The position numbers and the translations under genes were made by a program. Positions 17,278 to 26,264 of a stretch of DNA of 43,777 nt are shown in pieces. Location: assembly GCA_028378565.1 (NCBI GenBank), contig JAONMX010000010.1:1-43777 (forward strand), read 5' to 3'. Below the pieces are notes generated by a model that did no database searches, was not told the origin of the DNA, and was given only the letters and a program-made list of their open reading frames with translations. The DNA is from Bacteriovoracaceae bacterium (GTDB taxonomy: Bacteria; Bdellovibrionota; Bacteriovoracia; Bacteriovoracales; Bacteriovoracaceae). The number at the start of each line of letters is the position of its first letter. The first letter of the stretch is position 1.

Positions 17278-18162
17278 CTACCTAATTGAGTATTTTTCAA
17301 CCTTATCTTTAATTATTTTCTTCATTACATCTGCATATTTACTATCCCTTAAAGCAAACTCTACAGTTGCCTCGAGATAACCATTAACACTACCAGCATC
17401 AAAACGATCCCCCTCAAAGATATGAGCAAAAACCTTCTCCTCTTGGGCCAGAACATTAATCGCATCTGTTAATTGATATTCACCACCAACTCCACGTGGA
17501 ATTCTTTCTAAGATACTAAAGATATTTTTACTTAATATATATCTTCCTGGGGTTGCCAAATTTGTTGGTGCATCTTTTGGCTCAGGTTTTTCAATCATTC
17601 TAGTCATTGCCAAAGTTTTATCTTTTTCAACAAAACTCCCTTCTACAATGCCGTATTTATTCGTTTCTTGAGGATTGACTTCCATTACACCAATTACACT
17701 TTGGTTATTGTGTTTTTCTGAGCACTCTATTAATTGCTTCGTTACAGGTTTTCCATTAAGAACGAGATCATCACCCAAGATCACTGCAAAGTTTTCATCT
17801 CCGATTAAGTCTTTTGCACATAAAATTGCGTGACCTAGCCCAAGTTGCTCTTTCTGTCTTACAGTAAGAACCTCTGTCATTGTTCCAATTTTATGGATGA
17901 GATCCTTGTAGTCACTTTTCCCGTTATTTTCGAGAAAAGTTTCGAGCTCCATATTTCGGTCAAAGTAATCTTCGATAGAACTCTTTCCAGAAGATGTTAC
18001 AAAAATAATTTGCTCTATTCCTGACTCAACGGCCTCCATAACGGCATAATGAATCATTGGTTTGTCAATTATTGGAATCATCTCTTTTGGAATTTGTTTT
18101 GTTGCGGGTAAAAATCTTGTACCTTTTCCTGCAACGGGGATGACGGCCTTCTTAATCTTCAT
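17278..18162 (-). CDS. galU: UTP-glucose-1-phosphate uridylyltransferase
   Basis: It makes UDP-glucose from glucose 1-phosphate and UTP for envelope polysaccharide and glycolipid synthesis. The nucleotide-binding N-terminus reads KKAVIPVAGKGTRFLPATKQ, followed by PKEMIPIIDKPMI, VTSSGKSSIEDYFD, VILGDDLV and MIEKP with GRYIL; all are family hallmarks. The 294-residue length is typical. AAGGAT lies upstream of the ATG at 18162. It heads a three-gene set (galU - secreted protein - priA) and is divergent from an outer-membrane protein gene across 42 nt. Confidence 0.97.
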   Translation of the reverse strand: MKIKKAVIPVAGKGTRFLPATKQIPKEMIPIIDKPMIHYAVMEAVESGIEQIIFVTSSGKSSIEDYFDRNMELETFLENNGKSDYKDLIHKIGTMTEVLTVRQKEQLGLGHAILCAKDLIGDENFAVILGDDLVLNGKPVTKQLIECSEKHNNQSVIGVMEVNPQETNKYGIVEGSFVEKDKTLAMTRMIEKPEPKDAPTNLATPGRYILSKNIFSILERIPRGVGGEYQLTDAINVLAQEEKVFAHIFEGDRFDAGSVNGYLEATVEFALRDSKYADVMKKIIKDKVEKYSIR

Positions 18163-18204
18163 TATACTAATCCTTATAATATATTCTTTGCCAATGAGGG
18201 TTAG

Positions 18205-19116
18205 ATGATAAGTTTAAAAGATAGCATTACTTCTTCAAAATTGCATTCATTCTTGATGCTTTTACTCTGTTATAACTCTTTTGCAATAAATCGTATTCCT
18301 GATTTTGAAACAACTCGTATTAAGTCTACTGGTGGTGCTGGCGTTGCGTCGGTTCTTATGGACGAATCAACAACTCTTAATCCTGCGCCACTCGCATTTT
18401 TTAATGTTGGTAGCTTCTATATGCAAAAATCGGGTGCTGACTCCACAATAAATGATGACTCTAAAAGTTTATCTGAGAGTGATACCATTTCATTTATTGC
18501 CAGTGACTCACAAGGTTCACTTAATGGTTCCATCTCTTACATAAAGCAAAAACATAGATTTAGTGAGCGTCAAAGATGGGCCGCAAGTTTTTCTAACCCT
18601 GTTGGCGAAAGATCAGCCCTAGGTGTTGGGTTTAGAATGACCACTGACACACTTTCTGAGGATGGAACTAGTATTCAAGAGGAAAAGTACAAACAAACTA
18701 TTTTCGGAGTAACACACGCTCTTAGTGAAAGCTTTACTATGGGCATGGTTTTTGTTGATCCTTTTAGAACTAAACCTGAAGACACTATTGCCGTTCTCGG
18801 TTTTCAGTATGTTTTCAAAAGCTTTATCTCTTTAATGCTTGATACAGGGGCAGATTATAATAATCCTTTGAGTGAGACACTTCTATATCGTGCAGCTCTT
18901 CAAGCAAAAATATTTAAAGATTTTTATTTAAGAGCTGGAACATTTAACGATAAAGGAAAGGCGTCGAAAGGGACTGGTGCAGGTATCGGTTGGGTGCAGC
19001 CTAGACTTGTCATAGATTTCGGAATCAAAAACACTGACTTGCTAGAAAATCAAAGACTAGCTCAAACAAGTGAAACAATTAAAGAGACTAGTTTCTCTCT
19101 TTCTTATAGGTTTTAA
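18205..19116 (+). CDS. FadL/PorV-like outer-membrane protein
   Basis: The 303-residue product has an N-terminal signal-like segment (hydrophobic about 14-27, ending NSFA), then FETTRIKSTGGAGVASVLMD and ESTTLNPAPLAFF. This Gly-Ala-Asn-Pro-Ala arrangement is seen at the N-terminus of FadL/OmpP1 and PorV-type barrels. The remainder alternates as beta strands and ends SFSLSYRF with terminal Phe. GAGGG precedes the ATG by 5 nt. TATAAT at 18175-18180 could be the -10 box, but its -35 match is weak. The stop and the next start overlap as TAATG, making this the first gene of a very long co-directional run through hutI. Confidence 0.72.
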   Translation: MISLKDSITSSKLHSFLMLLLCYNSFAINRIPDFETTRIKSTGGAGVASVLMDESTTLNPAPLAFFNVGSFYMQKSGADSTINDDSKSLSESDTISFIASDSQGSLNGSISYIKQKHRFSERQRWAASFSNPVGERSALGVGFRMTTDTLSEDGTSIQEEKYKQTIFGVTHALSESFTMGMVFVDPFRTKPEDTIAVLGFQYVFKSFISLMLDTGADYNNPLSETLLYRAALQAKIFKDFYLRAGTFNDKGKASKGTGAGIGWVQPRLVIDFGIKNTDLLENQRLAQTSETIKETSFSLSYRF

Positions 19117-19799
19117 TGAAAGAAGACAAAGAGTCTAAAGAAGAAAAGCGACAACTCGAAGTAAATAAAAAGATTTACTCTGATCGTTTAAAAATGCTTC
19201 GTCGAGCACAAGAGTTCTCACAAGCTGATGATATACCAAGAGCCGTTGAGTGTTATGGCCAATACCTAAATGCTCTCGCTACATACTTCAAAGTAGATGA
19301 AACAAAACTAGCACCTGATCTTTTTAACCAAGAAACTGATTTAGCAGAATTATTGTTAATAAGTCATGTTTATTGGGACTTAGCAAAATCATATGACCGA
19401 AGTCCTCGACTACATATTGAATCAATAAGATGTCTTGATCAATTTGTTAAATTTACTGTTGGTTATAAGTATCAGTATGCTAATGCTAGAATGTTAAAAG
19501 CCTTCATCAGAAAGAAACTTGCTCACAATCCAAAAGCCTTCAAACAAACTTATGAAAGAATACAGGTTGAATCAAAGGGGTGTTTTGTCGCTACAGATCT
19601 ATTTGGGGAAAATCATTTCGTTACTCAAAATCTAAGATCTTTTAAGGCCAACCGTTTGAACAATAAATTTGGTCTACTCTTTATAGAGTTTTACTACCAA
19701 AAGATTTGTCCTACATACTTTAATCATATTGCTCATCGTTCTGCATTAAAGAAAATGACGAAAAAGCTTATCAAACTTGTAAATGTATTATGTCGATAA
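19116..19799 (+). CDS. CFI-box C-terminal domain protein with TPR-like N-terminus
   Basis: No signal peptide is visible in this 227-residue protein. Residues about 15-150 are helical, with a TPR-like helix pair (AQEFSQADDIPRAVECYGQY, about 31-50). The C-terminal part contains GCFVATDLFG (155-164), LRSFKANRL about 10 residues later, and FIEFYYQKICP at about 189-199. Order and spacing match the CFI-box C-terminal domain (CFIATAAYG, then LRxFRDxxL, then FVxxYYxxSP), whose function is not known. Its start overlaps the upstream outer-membrane gene (TAATG) and its 3' end overlaps the LptF/G-family gene by 10 nt, which points to an envelope role. The family call is pattern based. Confidence 0.7.
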   Translation: MKEDKESKEEKRQLEVNKKIYSDRLKMLRRAQEFSQADDIPRAVECYGQYLNALATYFKVDETKLAPDLFNQETDLAELLLISHVYWDLAKSYDRSPRLHIESIRCLDQFVKFTVGYKYQYANARMLKAFIRKKLAHNPKAFKQTYERIQVESKGCFVATDLFGENHFVTQNLRSFKANRLNNKFGLLFIEFYYQKICPTYFNHIAHRSALKKMTKKLIKLVNVLCR

Positions 19800-20899
19800 T
19801 AAGAACTTTAATTACTAGAGAATGGCTCAAGTTTTTTGCAGGAAGTATTATAGTACTATTTCTTTTACTAACTGTTGCAAACCTCATAAGTGGGTTTTTA
19901 AGAATGAATGTGACTCCACTTGAGGTAATCATAAATCATATTCTTGAAATCCCAAGTTACTCCAAACTTATTATACCTGTTAGTTGTTTAATTGCTTCGT
20001 TGTTTAGTATTAATAAACTTAAAAGTAGAAATGAGTTAACCGCTATTTTTGCGAGCGGCTACAGTAGAAAAAAGTTTTTCTATGATTTAATTTTGGTTAG
20101 TGTTCAAGTTGCGACAGTTCAGTTACTTATTGGGTTTTACCTCGAACCTTTTGCTAAAGCACATAAAAACATTCTTATCTCTGATGGGGAAGGAAAGTTT
20201 AGAAACCTCAAGGGAAAAGGTTTAAGGTCTAGTACTATTGGAAGTGGTAAAATTTGGTATAAAAGTGACGATTACTTTTTCAGTTTTTCAACCTATGACA
20301 AAGCTAAAGATATTATTAAAGATGTTACCCTATATAAATTTGATGAAAAAAGTGTTCTTACTGAAATAATTTCTGCAAGAGAAGCGGCCTTTGATATAAA
20401 AAATGATTTTTGGTTAGTTAGCAGCGCTAAACATACAAAAGATCTAAATAAACAAAATTTTCCAATCAAGGCCACGTCCGCAACCCTTAAGTTACCTATT
20501 AATGAAAAACCAAGTGACTTCAAAGAAATTGAAGCTGATATAACAACATTAAACGGTGTTGATCTCTTGAACTATATAAGAAAGTTAAATAAGTCAGGTA
20601 TAAACACTAATGAATATACTGTTCTCTTTTTAGAGAAATTATCGAGCTCACTTATCTGCATCATATTCACCTTGGTTGCGGCAATTAGTGCTTTTAATCC
20701 CAATCGACGCTCTTCTAGTTTTGGTAAAAACATAGGATTCGTTTTTGTATTCACTATCTTATATTGGCTCGTGAATAGCTACTTTGTTGAACTAGGTGTA
20801 AATTCAAAAATTAATCCCTACGTAAGTACATTCGGTGTGCCTCTCGTCTTTTTACTCTTTCTTATTACTAACTTCCTAAATCATAGAAAACTAAAATGA
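19790..20899 (+). CDS. LptF/LptG-family (YjgP/YjgQ) permease
   Basis: This is an inner-membrane subunit of an LPS export-type ABC complex. About six membrane segments are present: three in the first ~120 residues and three in the last ~100. A periplasmic beta-jellyroll region lies between (about 130-260). NELTAIFASGYSRKKF (about 81-96) is the family cytoplasmic coupling-helix signature. The 369-residue length is typical. Assignment to LptF rather than LptG is not possible from the sequence alone, and no second paralogue is in the window. It overlaps the CFI-box gene by 10 nt and the ArnT-like gene by 4 nt (ATGA), so its products should be made together. Confidence 0.9.
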   Translation: MSIIRTLITREWLKFFAGSIIVLFLLLTVANLISGFLRMNVTPLEVIINHILEIPSYSKLIIPVSCLIASLFSINKLKSRNELTAIFASGYSRKKFFYDLILVSVQVATVQLLIGFYLEPFAKAHKNILISDGEGKFRNLKGKGLRSSTIGSGKIWYKSDDYFFSFSTYDKAKDIIKDVTLYKFDEKSVLTEIISAREAAFDIKNDFWLVSSAKHTKDLNKQNFPIKATSATLKLPINEKPSDFKEIEADITTLNGVDLLNYIRKLNKSGINTNEYTVLFLEKLSSSLICIIFTLVAAISAFNPNRRSSSFGKNIGFVFVFTILYWLVNSYFVELGVNSKINPYVSTFGVPLVFLLFLITNFLNHRKLK

Positions 20900-22491
20900 A
20901 CCTTATCAAAAACAATCTTCAGACAATTGCTTTTTTTTTCATCGTTGTTTTTCTTTACTCTCTCGATCTTGGAAATGTAAACGGCTTAAGACAAGGCACA
21001 GAAGGTTTCTACTTATTAATTTCTAAAAACATGTCTGAAACATATGATTTACTAACTCCTTATATTTACGGAGAAAGACACTGGAGTAAACCTCCACTTC
21101 ATTTTTGGTTACCACTTCCCTTTTCATTATTTCTTGATAGTTTTCTTTTGGCCGCCAGAGTATCTGTTCTTTATTTCTCAATCGCCATGACTCTCTTTAT
21201 TACAACGCTCCTTCCAAAAAACTATATTCATTCCAAACTTACTTTTTTCCTCTTTCTTTTTAGCACCGTTGGCTTTTTAAAATATACACGAATTTATATG
21301 ATGGAAATGCCTCTACTGTTACTTTCCACCGTTGGTGCTTTAGGTTTTTATCAAATATCAAAATTTCAGAGTCATTATAAAACGTTTACTCTTTTTGTCT
21401 TCTTAATGGCTTCATCCATTCTCATTAAGGGACCTGTCAGTTTTGTCATGGTTTTTAGTGGTGCACTTTTATATTCCATCGTGAAAGGTTGGTCATTTTT
21501 TAAAAGTATTTTCATGAGAAGCTTTGGCTATTTCACCCTTTCTCTCTTGGTCGGATCTATATGGTTTTTTATTTCGTATTATAATTATGATGAAGAGTTT
21601 TTTAACTACTTTTTCTTAAGGGAAAACGCTGGCAAATTCTCGGCTCAACCGTATCCTTTGCGTCGAGTTTTTCAAGGTTTAATTATTTTCTCTCTCCCTT
21701 GGTCGCTACTTTTCTTTTTCCCAAAAAAGCTTTTTTCTTTTATAAAAGAATCTCTTAATGATGATTTTTTTAAATTTTGCCTCTGTAACTTTTTTGCATT
21801 CTTTGTTCTATGGTTAATACCTAATCAGAGAAGTCATCACTACGCTATGCCTTCATTAATTTTCTTTTTATTAATTCTTTATCCATTTTTCCACAAGTTT
21901 TTTAGCGAGATATCTACTAAGCTATTAAATAGCTATCACTTTCTCTTTTTGTTCTTAATCACACTGGTTACTTTTCTTTCTGCTTATGTTTTTGGTTTTA
22001 CTTTTTTATATGAAAATTTTTGGTCATTTCTATTTATTATATTTTCTGTTGTTTTGTATTTTGTGTTTTATAAAAAGCAAACTAAAAATATTATGCTTCT
22101 TAAGAATATACTCTTAATAAGTATCGTTTGGTGTGTCCTCATTCCGATTTTCTATTTACCTATTGTTCCAGGCTCGACTATAGATCTCCTGCAGGATAAA
22201 AAAATTGGAGTAAATTACAGAAAACCTTTTTTTATTGAAGAGCAGATCAATAAGGAAGTTACTATTTTAAATGATAATAACACCATGCAGTTCCTTGACG
22301 GTACAAACCTTATTATTCTCCCTTACTTTAAGTTAAATATTATCAAGGGTGCGCGTAGTGTCAGGGTCGTTTCAAGATGGAAGATATGGAAGCGTGGCCT
22401 CAAAGTTTCTGATATTTACAAGAGTGTGAGTCTCAATAGACAAGAAGATCTATACACCGCAATGGTACTCGTAGAGCTCAAGCAAGATTGA
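20896..22491 (+). CDS. ArnT/PMT-like glycosyltransferase (GT-C fold)
   Basis: The protein is 531 residues with about 11-12 hydrophobic segments. The early loop has EGFYLLISKNM and then GERHWSKPPLHFWLPLP (about 55-71), the KPP-L-x-x-W motif of dolichyl-phosphate-mannose/ArnT-type transferases, which move a sugar from a polyprenyl phosphate at the periplasmic face. A late soluble part (about 425-531) would be periplasmic. Likely substrates are lipid A, a glycan or protein; the sugar cannot be read from sequence. It is coupled by ATGA to an LptF/LptG-family gene, which favours lipid A or LPS. A run of nine T at 20931-20939 falls near the start of the gene. Confidence 0.82.
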   Translation: MNLIKNNLQTIAFFFIVVFLYSLDLGNVNGLRQGTEGFYLLISKNMSETYDLLTPYIYGERHWSKPPLHFWLPLPFSLFLDSFLLAARVSVLYFSIAMTLFITTLLPKNYIHSKLTFFLFLFSTVGFLKYTRIYMMEMPLLLLSTVGALGFYQISKFQSHYKTFTLFVFLMASSILIKGPVSFVMVFSGALLYSIVKGWSFFKSIFMRSFGYFTLSLLVGSIWFFISYYNYDEEFFNYFFLRENAGKFSAQPYPLRRVFQGLIIFSLPWSLLFFFPKKLFSFIKESLNDDFFKFCLCNFFAFFVLWLIPNQRSHHYAMPSLIFFLLILYPFFHKFFSEISTKLLNSYHFLFLFLITLVTFLSAYVFGFTFLYENFWSFLFIIFSVVLYFVFYKKQTKNIMLLKNILLISIVWCVLIPIFYLPIVPGSTIDLLQDKKIGVNYRKPFFIEEQINKEVTILNDNNTMQFLDGTNLIILPYFKLNIIKGARSVRVVSRWKIWKRGLKVSDIYKSVSLNRQEDLYTAMVLVELKQD

Positions 22492-22527
22492 TGGACTAAC
22501 GCGTATCGTCTATGTTATAAGTCGATC

Positions 22528-23124
22528 ATGAAAAATCAAACAATTATTACTGAAGATTCTTTTGGAAGTAAGGGATCCCTTCTCCAAATTTACACCTACC
22601 CTAGCCCTATTTTAAAGAAAGTCGCACAAGAGGTATCAGAGTTTGACGATGATCTAAAAAAACTTTGTGAAGATATGCTCTATACAATGTATATGGCACC
22701 AGGAATAGGTCTCGCTGCTCCTCAAGTTGGAGTGAGTAAAAGAGTCTTTGTCATGGATATTGATTTTAACTGCGAAGAAGTTACAAACTCAATTGGTCAA
22801 ACCGAGTATCGTTTAAATAATTTAAATCCACGAGTGTTTATAAATCCAGTTATCAAAAATAAAAAAGGTGAGTTACTTTATGAAGAGGGTTGCCTGAGCG
22901 TACCTGGAATTTTTGAGTCTGTTAAAAGGGCAAAGGAAATTACCGTAGAGTACCACGATCTAAACGGAGAAAAACTTTCTTTTGACGCTGATGACACTCT
23001 TTCTGTTTGTATTCAGCATGAAAATGATCACTTAGATGGAATTGTTTTTCTAGAAAGGTTGAGTCTTCTAAAGAAGAACTTGTTAACAAAGAAGTTTTTA
23101 AAACAAAAGAAGAAGAATGGATAA
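22528..23124 (+). CDS. def: Peptide deformylase
   Basis: It removes the formyl group from nascent N-terminal fMet. All three motifs are present: GIGLAAPQ (59-66), EGCLS with metal-ligand Cys122 (120-124), and HENDH with His164 and His168. The family begins at about SLLQIYTYPSP, so residues 1-16 are an extension. The ATG at 22528 lacks a clear Shine-Dalgarno, and a start nearer codon 17 cannot be ruled out. An internal insertion at about 80-98 is modest. The 3' end overlaps fmt by 8 nt, the classical def-fmt pairing. It lies 36 nt after the ArnT-like gene on the same strand. Confidence 0.96.
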   Translation: MKNQTIITEDSFGSKGSLLQIYTYPSPILKKVAQEVSEFDDDLKKLCEDMLYTMYMAPGIGLAAPQVGVSKRVFVMDIDFNCEEVTNSIGQTEYRLNNLNPRVFINPVIKNKKGELLYEEGCLSVPGIFESVKRAKEITVEYHDLNGEKLSFDADDTLSVCIQHENDHLDGIVFLERLSLLKKNLLTKKFLKQKKKNG

Positions 23125-24070
23125 GCTAAATGTTGTTTTTTTTGGCACACCAGACTTTTCTGTAGGTTGCCTTAAAACTTTACTTGAAAACGATAATATT
23201 AATATTTCTTACGTAGTCACTATGCCAGATAGACCGGCTGGACGAGGGAAACAATTAAAATCACCTCCTGTAGCCGACTTTGCAAAAGAACATTCTATTC
23301 CTCTTTTACAAACCAGTGACATAAACAAAGAAACTGAGTTTTTAAATGAGCTAAAGTCTGCTGGTATAGATTTCTATATTGTTGTTGCTTTTGCACAATT
23401 CTTATCTACAAGTGTTCTTAATATTCCACGTCTTGGTCCCTTTAATATACACACAAGTGAGTTACCTAAATATAGAGGTGCCGCTCCTATACAATATGCT
23501 CTCTTAAACGGAGATAAACGGACTGCCGTCACAATACAAAAAATGGTTAAGCAAATGGATGCTGGTGATATCGCTCACACTCATTCAGTAATTATTGACG
23601 ATGAAGACACATCTGAAAGTTTATTTTTAAAACTTAAGTCTGAATCTCAAATTGCACTATCCGAATTCATATCAAAGCTTTTCCATAATAAAGTTAGCTA
23701 CGTTCAGCAAGACCACAGTAAGGCCAGTTTTGCTCCTACGATTTCTAAAAAAGATGGTTATGTTGATTTCAAAAAAGTAAGTTCTTCAACTTTAAAAAAT
23801 ATGTTTCGAGCATTTTATCCATGGCCAGGTCTTTATTTTTACCTAAATGAAACCAGAATAAAAATACTTGAAGTTACAACTTCAGAAACAAACTTACCTG
23901 CAGGTAAGTTAAACTTAGACTTTGGTGGATTGAATATTGGCTGTATTGATGGCTCTGTCAGGCTTACCAAAGTTCAAGCTGAAGGAAAAAAGCCAAACTC
24001 TGACATTGAATTAATAAATAGTTTTAAAAATAAGTTTGGTGAACTCAAAATAACCGATAAGGATATATAA
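23117..24070 (+). CDS. fmt: Methionyl-tRNA formyltransferase
   Basis: It transfers a formyl group from 10-formyl-tetrahydrofolate to Met-tRNAi. The N-terminal Rossmann-like domain reads VVFFGTPDFSV (6-16). Catalytic residues correspond to Asn110, His112 and Asp148 (FNIHTSELPKYRGAAPIQ; MDAGDI). Residues 205-317 are the C-terminal tRNA-binding beta barrel. The length of 317 is typical. A small oddity is HTSELPKYRG where SLLP is usual. The start overlaps def by 8 nt and the stop overlaps the rpe start by 1 nt (TAATG). Confidence 0.97.
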   Translation: MDKLNVVFFGTPDFSVGCLKTLLENDNINISYVVTMPDRPAGRGKQLKSPPVADFAKEHSIPLLQTSDINKETEFLNELKSAGIDFYIVVAFAQFLSTSVLNIPRLGPFNIHTSELPKYRGAAPIQYALLNGDKRTAVTIQKMVKQMDAGDIAHTHSVIIDDEDTSESLFLKLKSESQIALSEFISKLFHNKVSYVQQDHSKASFAPTISKKDGYVDFKKVSSSTLKNMFRAFYPWPGLYFYLNETRIKILEVTTSETNLPAGKLNLDFGGLNIGCIDGSVRLTKVQAEGKKPNSDIELINSFKNKFGELKITDKDI

Positions 24071-24723
24071 TGAATTTAGTAAGCCCTAGCATCTTAAGTT
24101 GTGATTTTCTAAATATTGAACCTGATTTAAAAAATTTTGAATCTATGAAAGATATATGGATGCACTTAGACATCATGGATGGTCACTTTGTTCCTAACTT
24201 AACTTTTGGGCCACCTATAATAAAGTTGTTGTGTTCAAAATTTCAGATCCCAATGGATGCTCATTTAATGGTTACAAATCCAAAATGGCACATTGAAGAA
24301 ATGAAGGACTACGGGCTTCACAATATTACCTTTCATTTAGAAGCAGTTGATAACTCTCTCGAGTTAGTTAGACTGGCAAAACAAAGCTATCCATCTGTTG
24401 GTATATCTATAAAACCTAAAACCGAAGTCTCAGCGCTTTCTCTTGAACTACTTAAAGAGATTGACCTTGTTCTAGTCATGTCTGTTGAACCTGGATTTGG
24501 TGGACAGGGCTTTATTGATAATAGTCTTGAAAAAATAAAGGAGCTTGATTCTATTAGGAAAGAGAAGTCTCTCGGTTTTCAAATTCAAGTTGATGGTGGA
24601 GTAAACGCAGAAAATGCAAAAATCATTCGTAGTGCTGGTGCAGACAACCTAGTTGCCGGAAGTTTTATTTTTAAAAATTTACCACAAGATTATGAAAAAT
24701 CTGTTCAATTATTGAGGTCATAA
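24070..24723 (+). CDS. rpe: Ribulose-phosphate 3-epimerase
   Basis: It interconverts ribulose 5-phosphate and xylulose 5-phosphate in the pentose phosphate pathway. It is a TIM barrel with SPSILSCDF at the start, metal ligands expected at His32, Asp34 and His65 (MHLDIMDGHFVPNLTFGP; DAHLMV), the phosphate loop VEPGFGGQGF at about 137-146, and QVDGGVN at about 173-179. The 217-residue length is typical. TAATG overlaps join it to fmt upstream and to hutH downstream. Confidence 0.97.
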   Translation: MNLVSPSILSCDFLNIEPDLKNFESMKDIWMHLDIMDGHFVPNLTFGPPIIKLLCSKFQIPMDAHLMVTNPKWHIEEMKDYGLHNITFHLEAVDNSLELVRLAKQSYPSVGISIKPKTEVSALSLELLKEIDLVLVMSVEPGFGGQGFIDNSLEKIKELDSIRKEKSLGFQIQVDGGVNAENAKIIRSAGADNLVAGSFIFKNLPQDYEKSVQLLRS

Positions 24724-26264
24724 TGAAGAAGAGTTTAATATTAAACGGTATAGATTTAACGCCACAACAGGTTTTCGATGTGGCCGTTGCAAAGGCAGAT
24801 GAATATACAGTAAGTATCGCTCCCGAAAGTCTTGTAAAGATGAAAGCAAGCAGAGAGTTTGTATTTCAAATTGTAGAAAAAGGTGATCCTGTATACGGAA
24901 TTAACACGGGTTTTGGTGCTCTTAGTAATAAACATATTGAAAAGAAGGACCTTGAGCAACTTCAGTTAAATTTAATTCGTTCTCACTGTACGGGTGTTGG
25001 CTCCCCTTTCTCGAGAGAAGTTACAAGAGCTATCATGATATTAAGAGCAAACTGTCTGACTTCAGGATACAGTGGCGTTAATATTGAAGCTGTTCAATTA
25101 ATTATTAATTTTATCAATCATGATATTATTCCTGTCGTTCCTGAAAAAGGAAGCGTAGGTGCCTCTGGTGACCTTGCTCCTCTAAGTCATATTGCTCTAG
25201 CACTAATTGGTGAAGGTGATGTTGTCTATCAAGGGAAAACTGTTAGAAGTGACTTTGCAATTCATCAGATTGGTAAAAAACCAATTCGCCTAGGCCCAAA
25301 AGATGGTCTTGCTCTTATTAACGGAACTGCTGTTATGGGTGCACTTGGCTGCCTTGGAATTGTTTATGCTACAAACCTTATGAAGCTTGCAGATGTTTCT
25401 GCTGCAATGACACTAGATGGAGTCAAAGGAACAATTAAAGCTTTTGATAAAAAAATCAGCTTGCTTAAACCACACCCAGGACAAATAAACGTAAGTAAAA
25501 ATATTGCAACACTTCTTAAAGACAGTGAGATAGAAGACAGTCATGAAGACTGTGGAAAAGTTCAAGACCCATATTCACTTAGATGTGTTCCTCAAGTCCA
25601 CGGTGCTTGTAGACAAACCCTTTCTCATGTTTACAAAATTATTCAAACAGAAATTAATAGCGTTACTGACAACCCACTTATTTTTGTAGAAGAACAAGAA
25701 GTAATCTCTGGTGGTAATTTTCATGGTGAAGGGATCGCTCTTGCTATGGATTATCTCGCAATGGGTTTAAGTGAAATTTGTAATATTTGTGAAAGAAGAA
25801 TTGAAAAAATGATGAATCCTACGTTTTCAGACTTACCTGCATTTCTGGTAAAAGAAAGCGGTCTGAATAGCGGACTCATGATTGCCCATGTAACGGCTGC
25901 CGCTCTTGTAAGTGAAAATAAGGTTCTATGTCATCCTGCAAGTGTTGACTCTGTTCCCACATCTACAGATAAAGAAGACCATGTTTCCATGGGAGTAACA
26001 AGTGGTAGGAAATTATTAGAGATTGTTGAAAATACTGCAAACGTTCTCGCTATAGAACTACTATGTAACACTCAAGCTTTTGAGTTTCAAAGACCTTCAA
26101 AGTCGAGCCCTGCACTTGAAGCAGCACACTTACTTATCAGAAAGCATGTTCCAATTATAACGGAAGACCGTGTTTTCGCTACTGACATCAATAATATAAG
26201 GGCCCTAATTAAAAATAATGAAATTTTAAGTACCGTAGAATCTATTACCGGAGATTTATTCTAA
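24723..26264 (+). CDS. hutH: Histidine ammonia-lyase
   Basis: It deaminates L-histidine to urocanate, the first step of histidine breakdown. The MIO cofactor triad is Ala147-Ser148-Gly149 in [24 protein letters not shown] (58-67) holds the conserved active-site Tyr, and [15 protein letters not shown] and SVTDNPLIF are also canonical. The 513-residue length fits the family. The start is a TAATG overlap with rpe and has GAGG 7 nt upstream. A TAATG overlap couples it to hutU. Confidence 0.98.
   Translation: MKKSLILNGIDLTPQQVFDVAVAKADEYTVSIAPESLVKMKASREFVFQIVEKGDPVYGINTGFGALSNKHIEKKDLEQLQLNLIRSHCTGVGSPFSREVTRAIMILRANCLTSGYSGVNIEAVQLIINFINHDIIPVVPEKGSVGASGDLAPLSHIALALIGEGDVVYQGKTVRSDFAIHQIGKKPIRLGPKDGLALINGTAVMGALGCLGIVYATNLMKLADVSAAMTLDGVKGTIKAFDKKISLLKPHPGQINVSKNIATLLKDSEIEDSHEDCGKVQDPYSLRCVPQVHGACRQTLSHVYKIIQTEINSVTDNPLIFVEEQEVISGGNFHGEGIALAMDYLAMGLSEICNICERRIEKMMNPTFSDLPAFLVKESGLNSGLMIAHVTAAALVSENKVLCHPASVDSVPTSTDKEDHVSMGVTSGRKLLEIVENTANVLAIELLCNTQAFEFQRPSKSSPALEAAHLLIRKHVPIITEDRVFATDINNIRALIKNNEILSTVESITGDLF

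Noticed and set aside
18152-18180. Promoter for the 18205 outer-membrane gene (TTAATC - 17 nt - TATAAT)
   Set aside because: The -10 is perfect but the -35 matches only three of six positions and lies within galU; not strong enough to list as a feature.
20931-20939. Nine-T run near the start of the ArnT-like gene as a phase-variation tract
   Set aside because: Runs of seven to nine T are frequent in this AT-rich window and this one encodes ordinary membrane-segment Phe codons; it is weaker than the 12-A tract.
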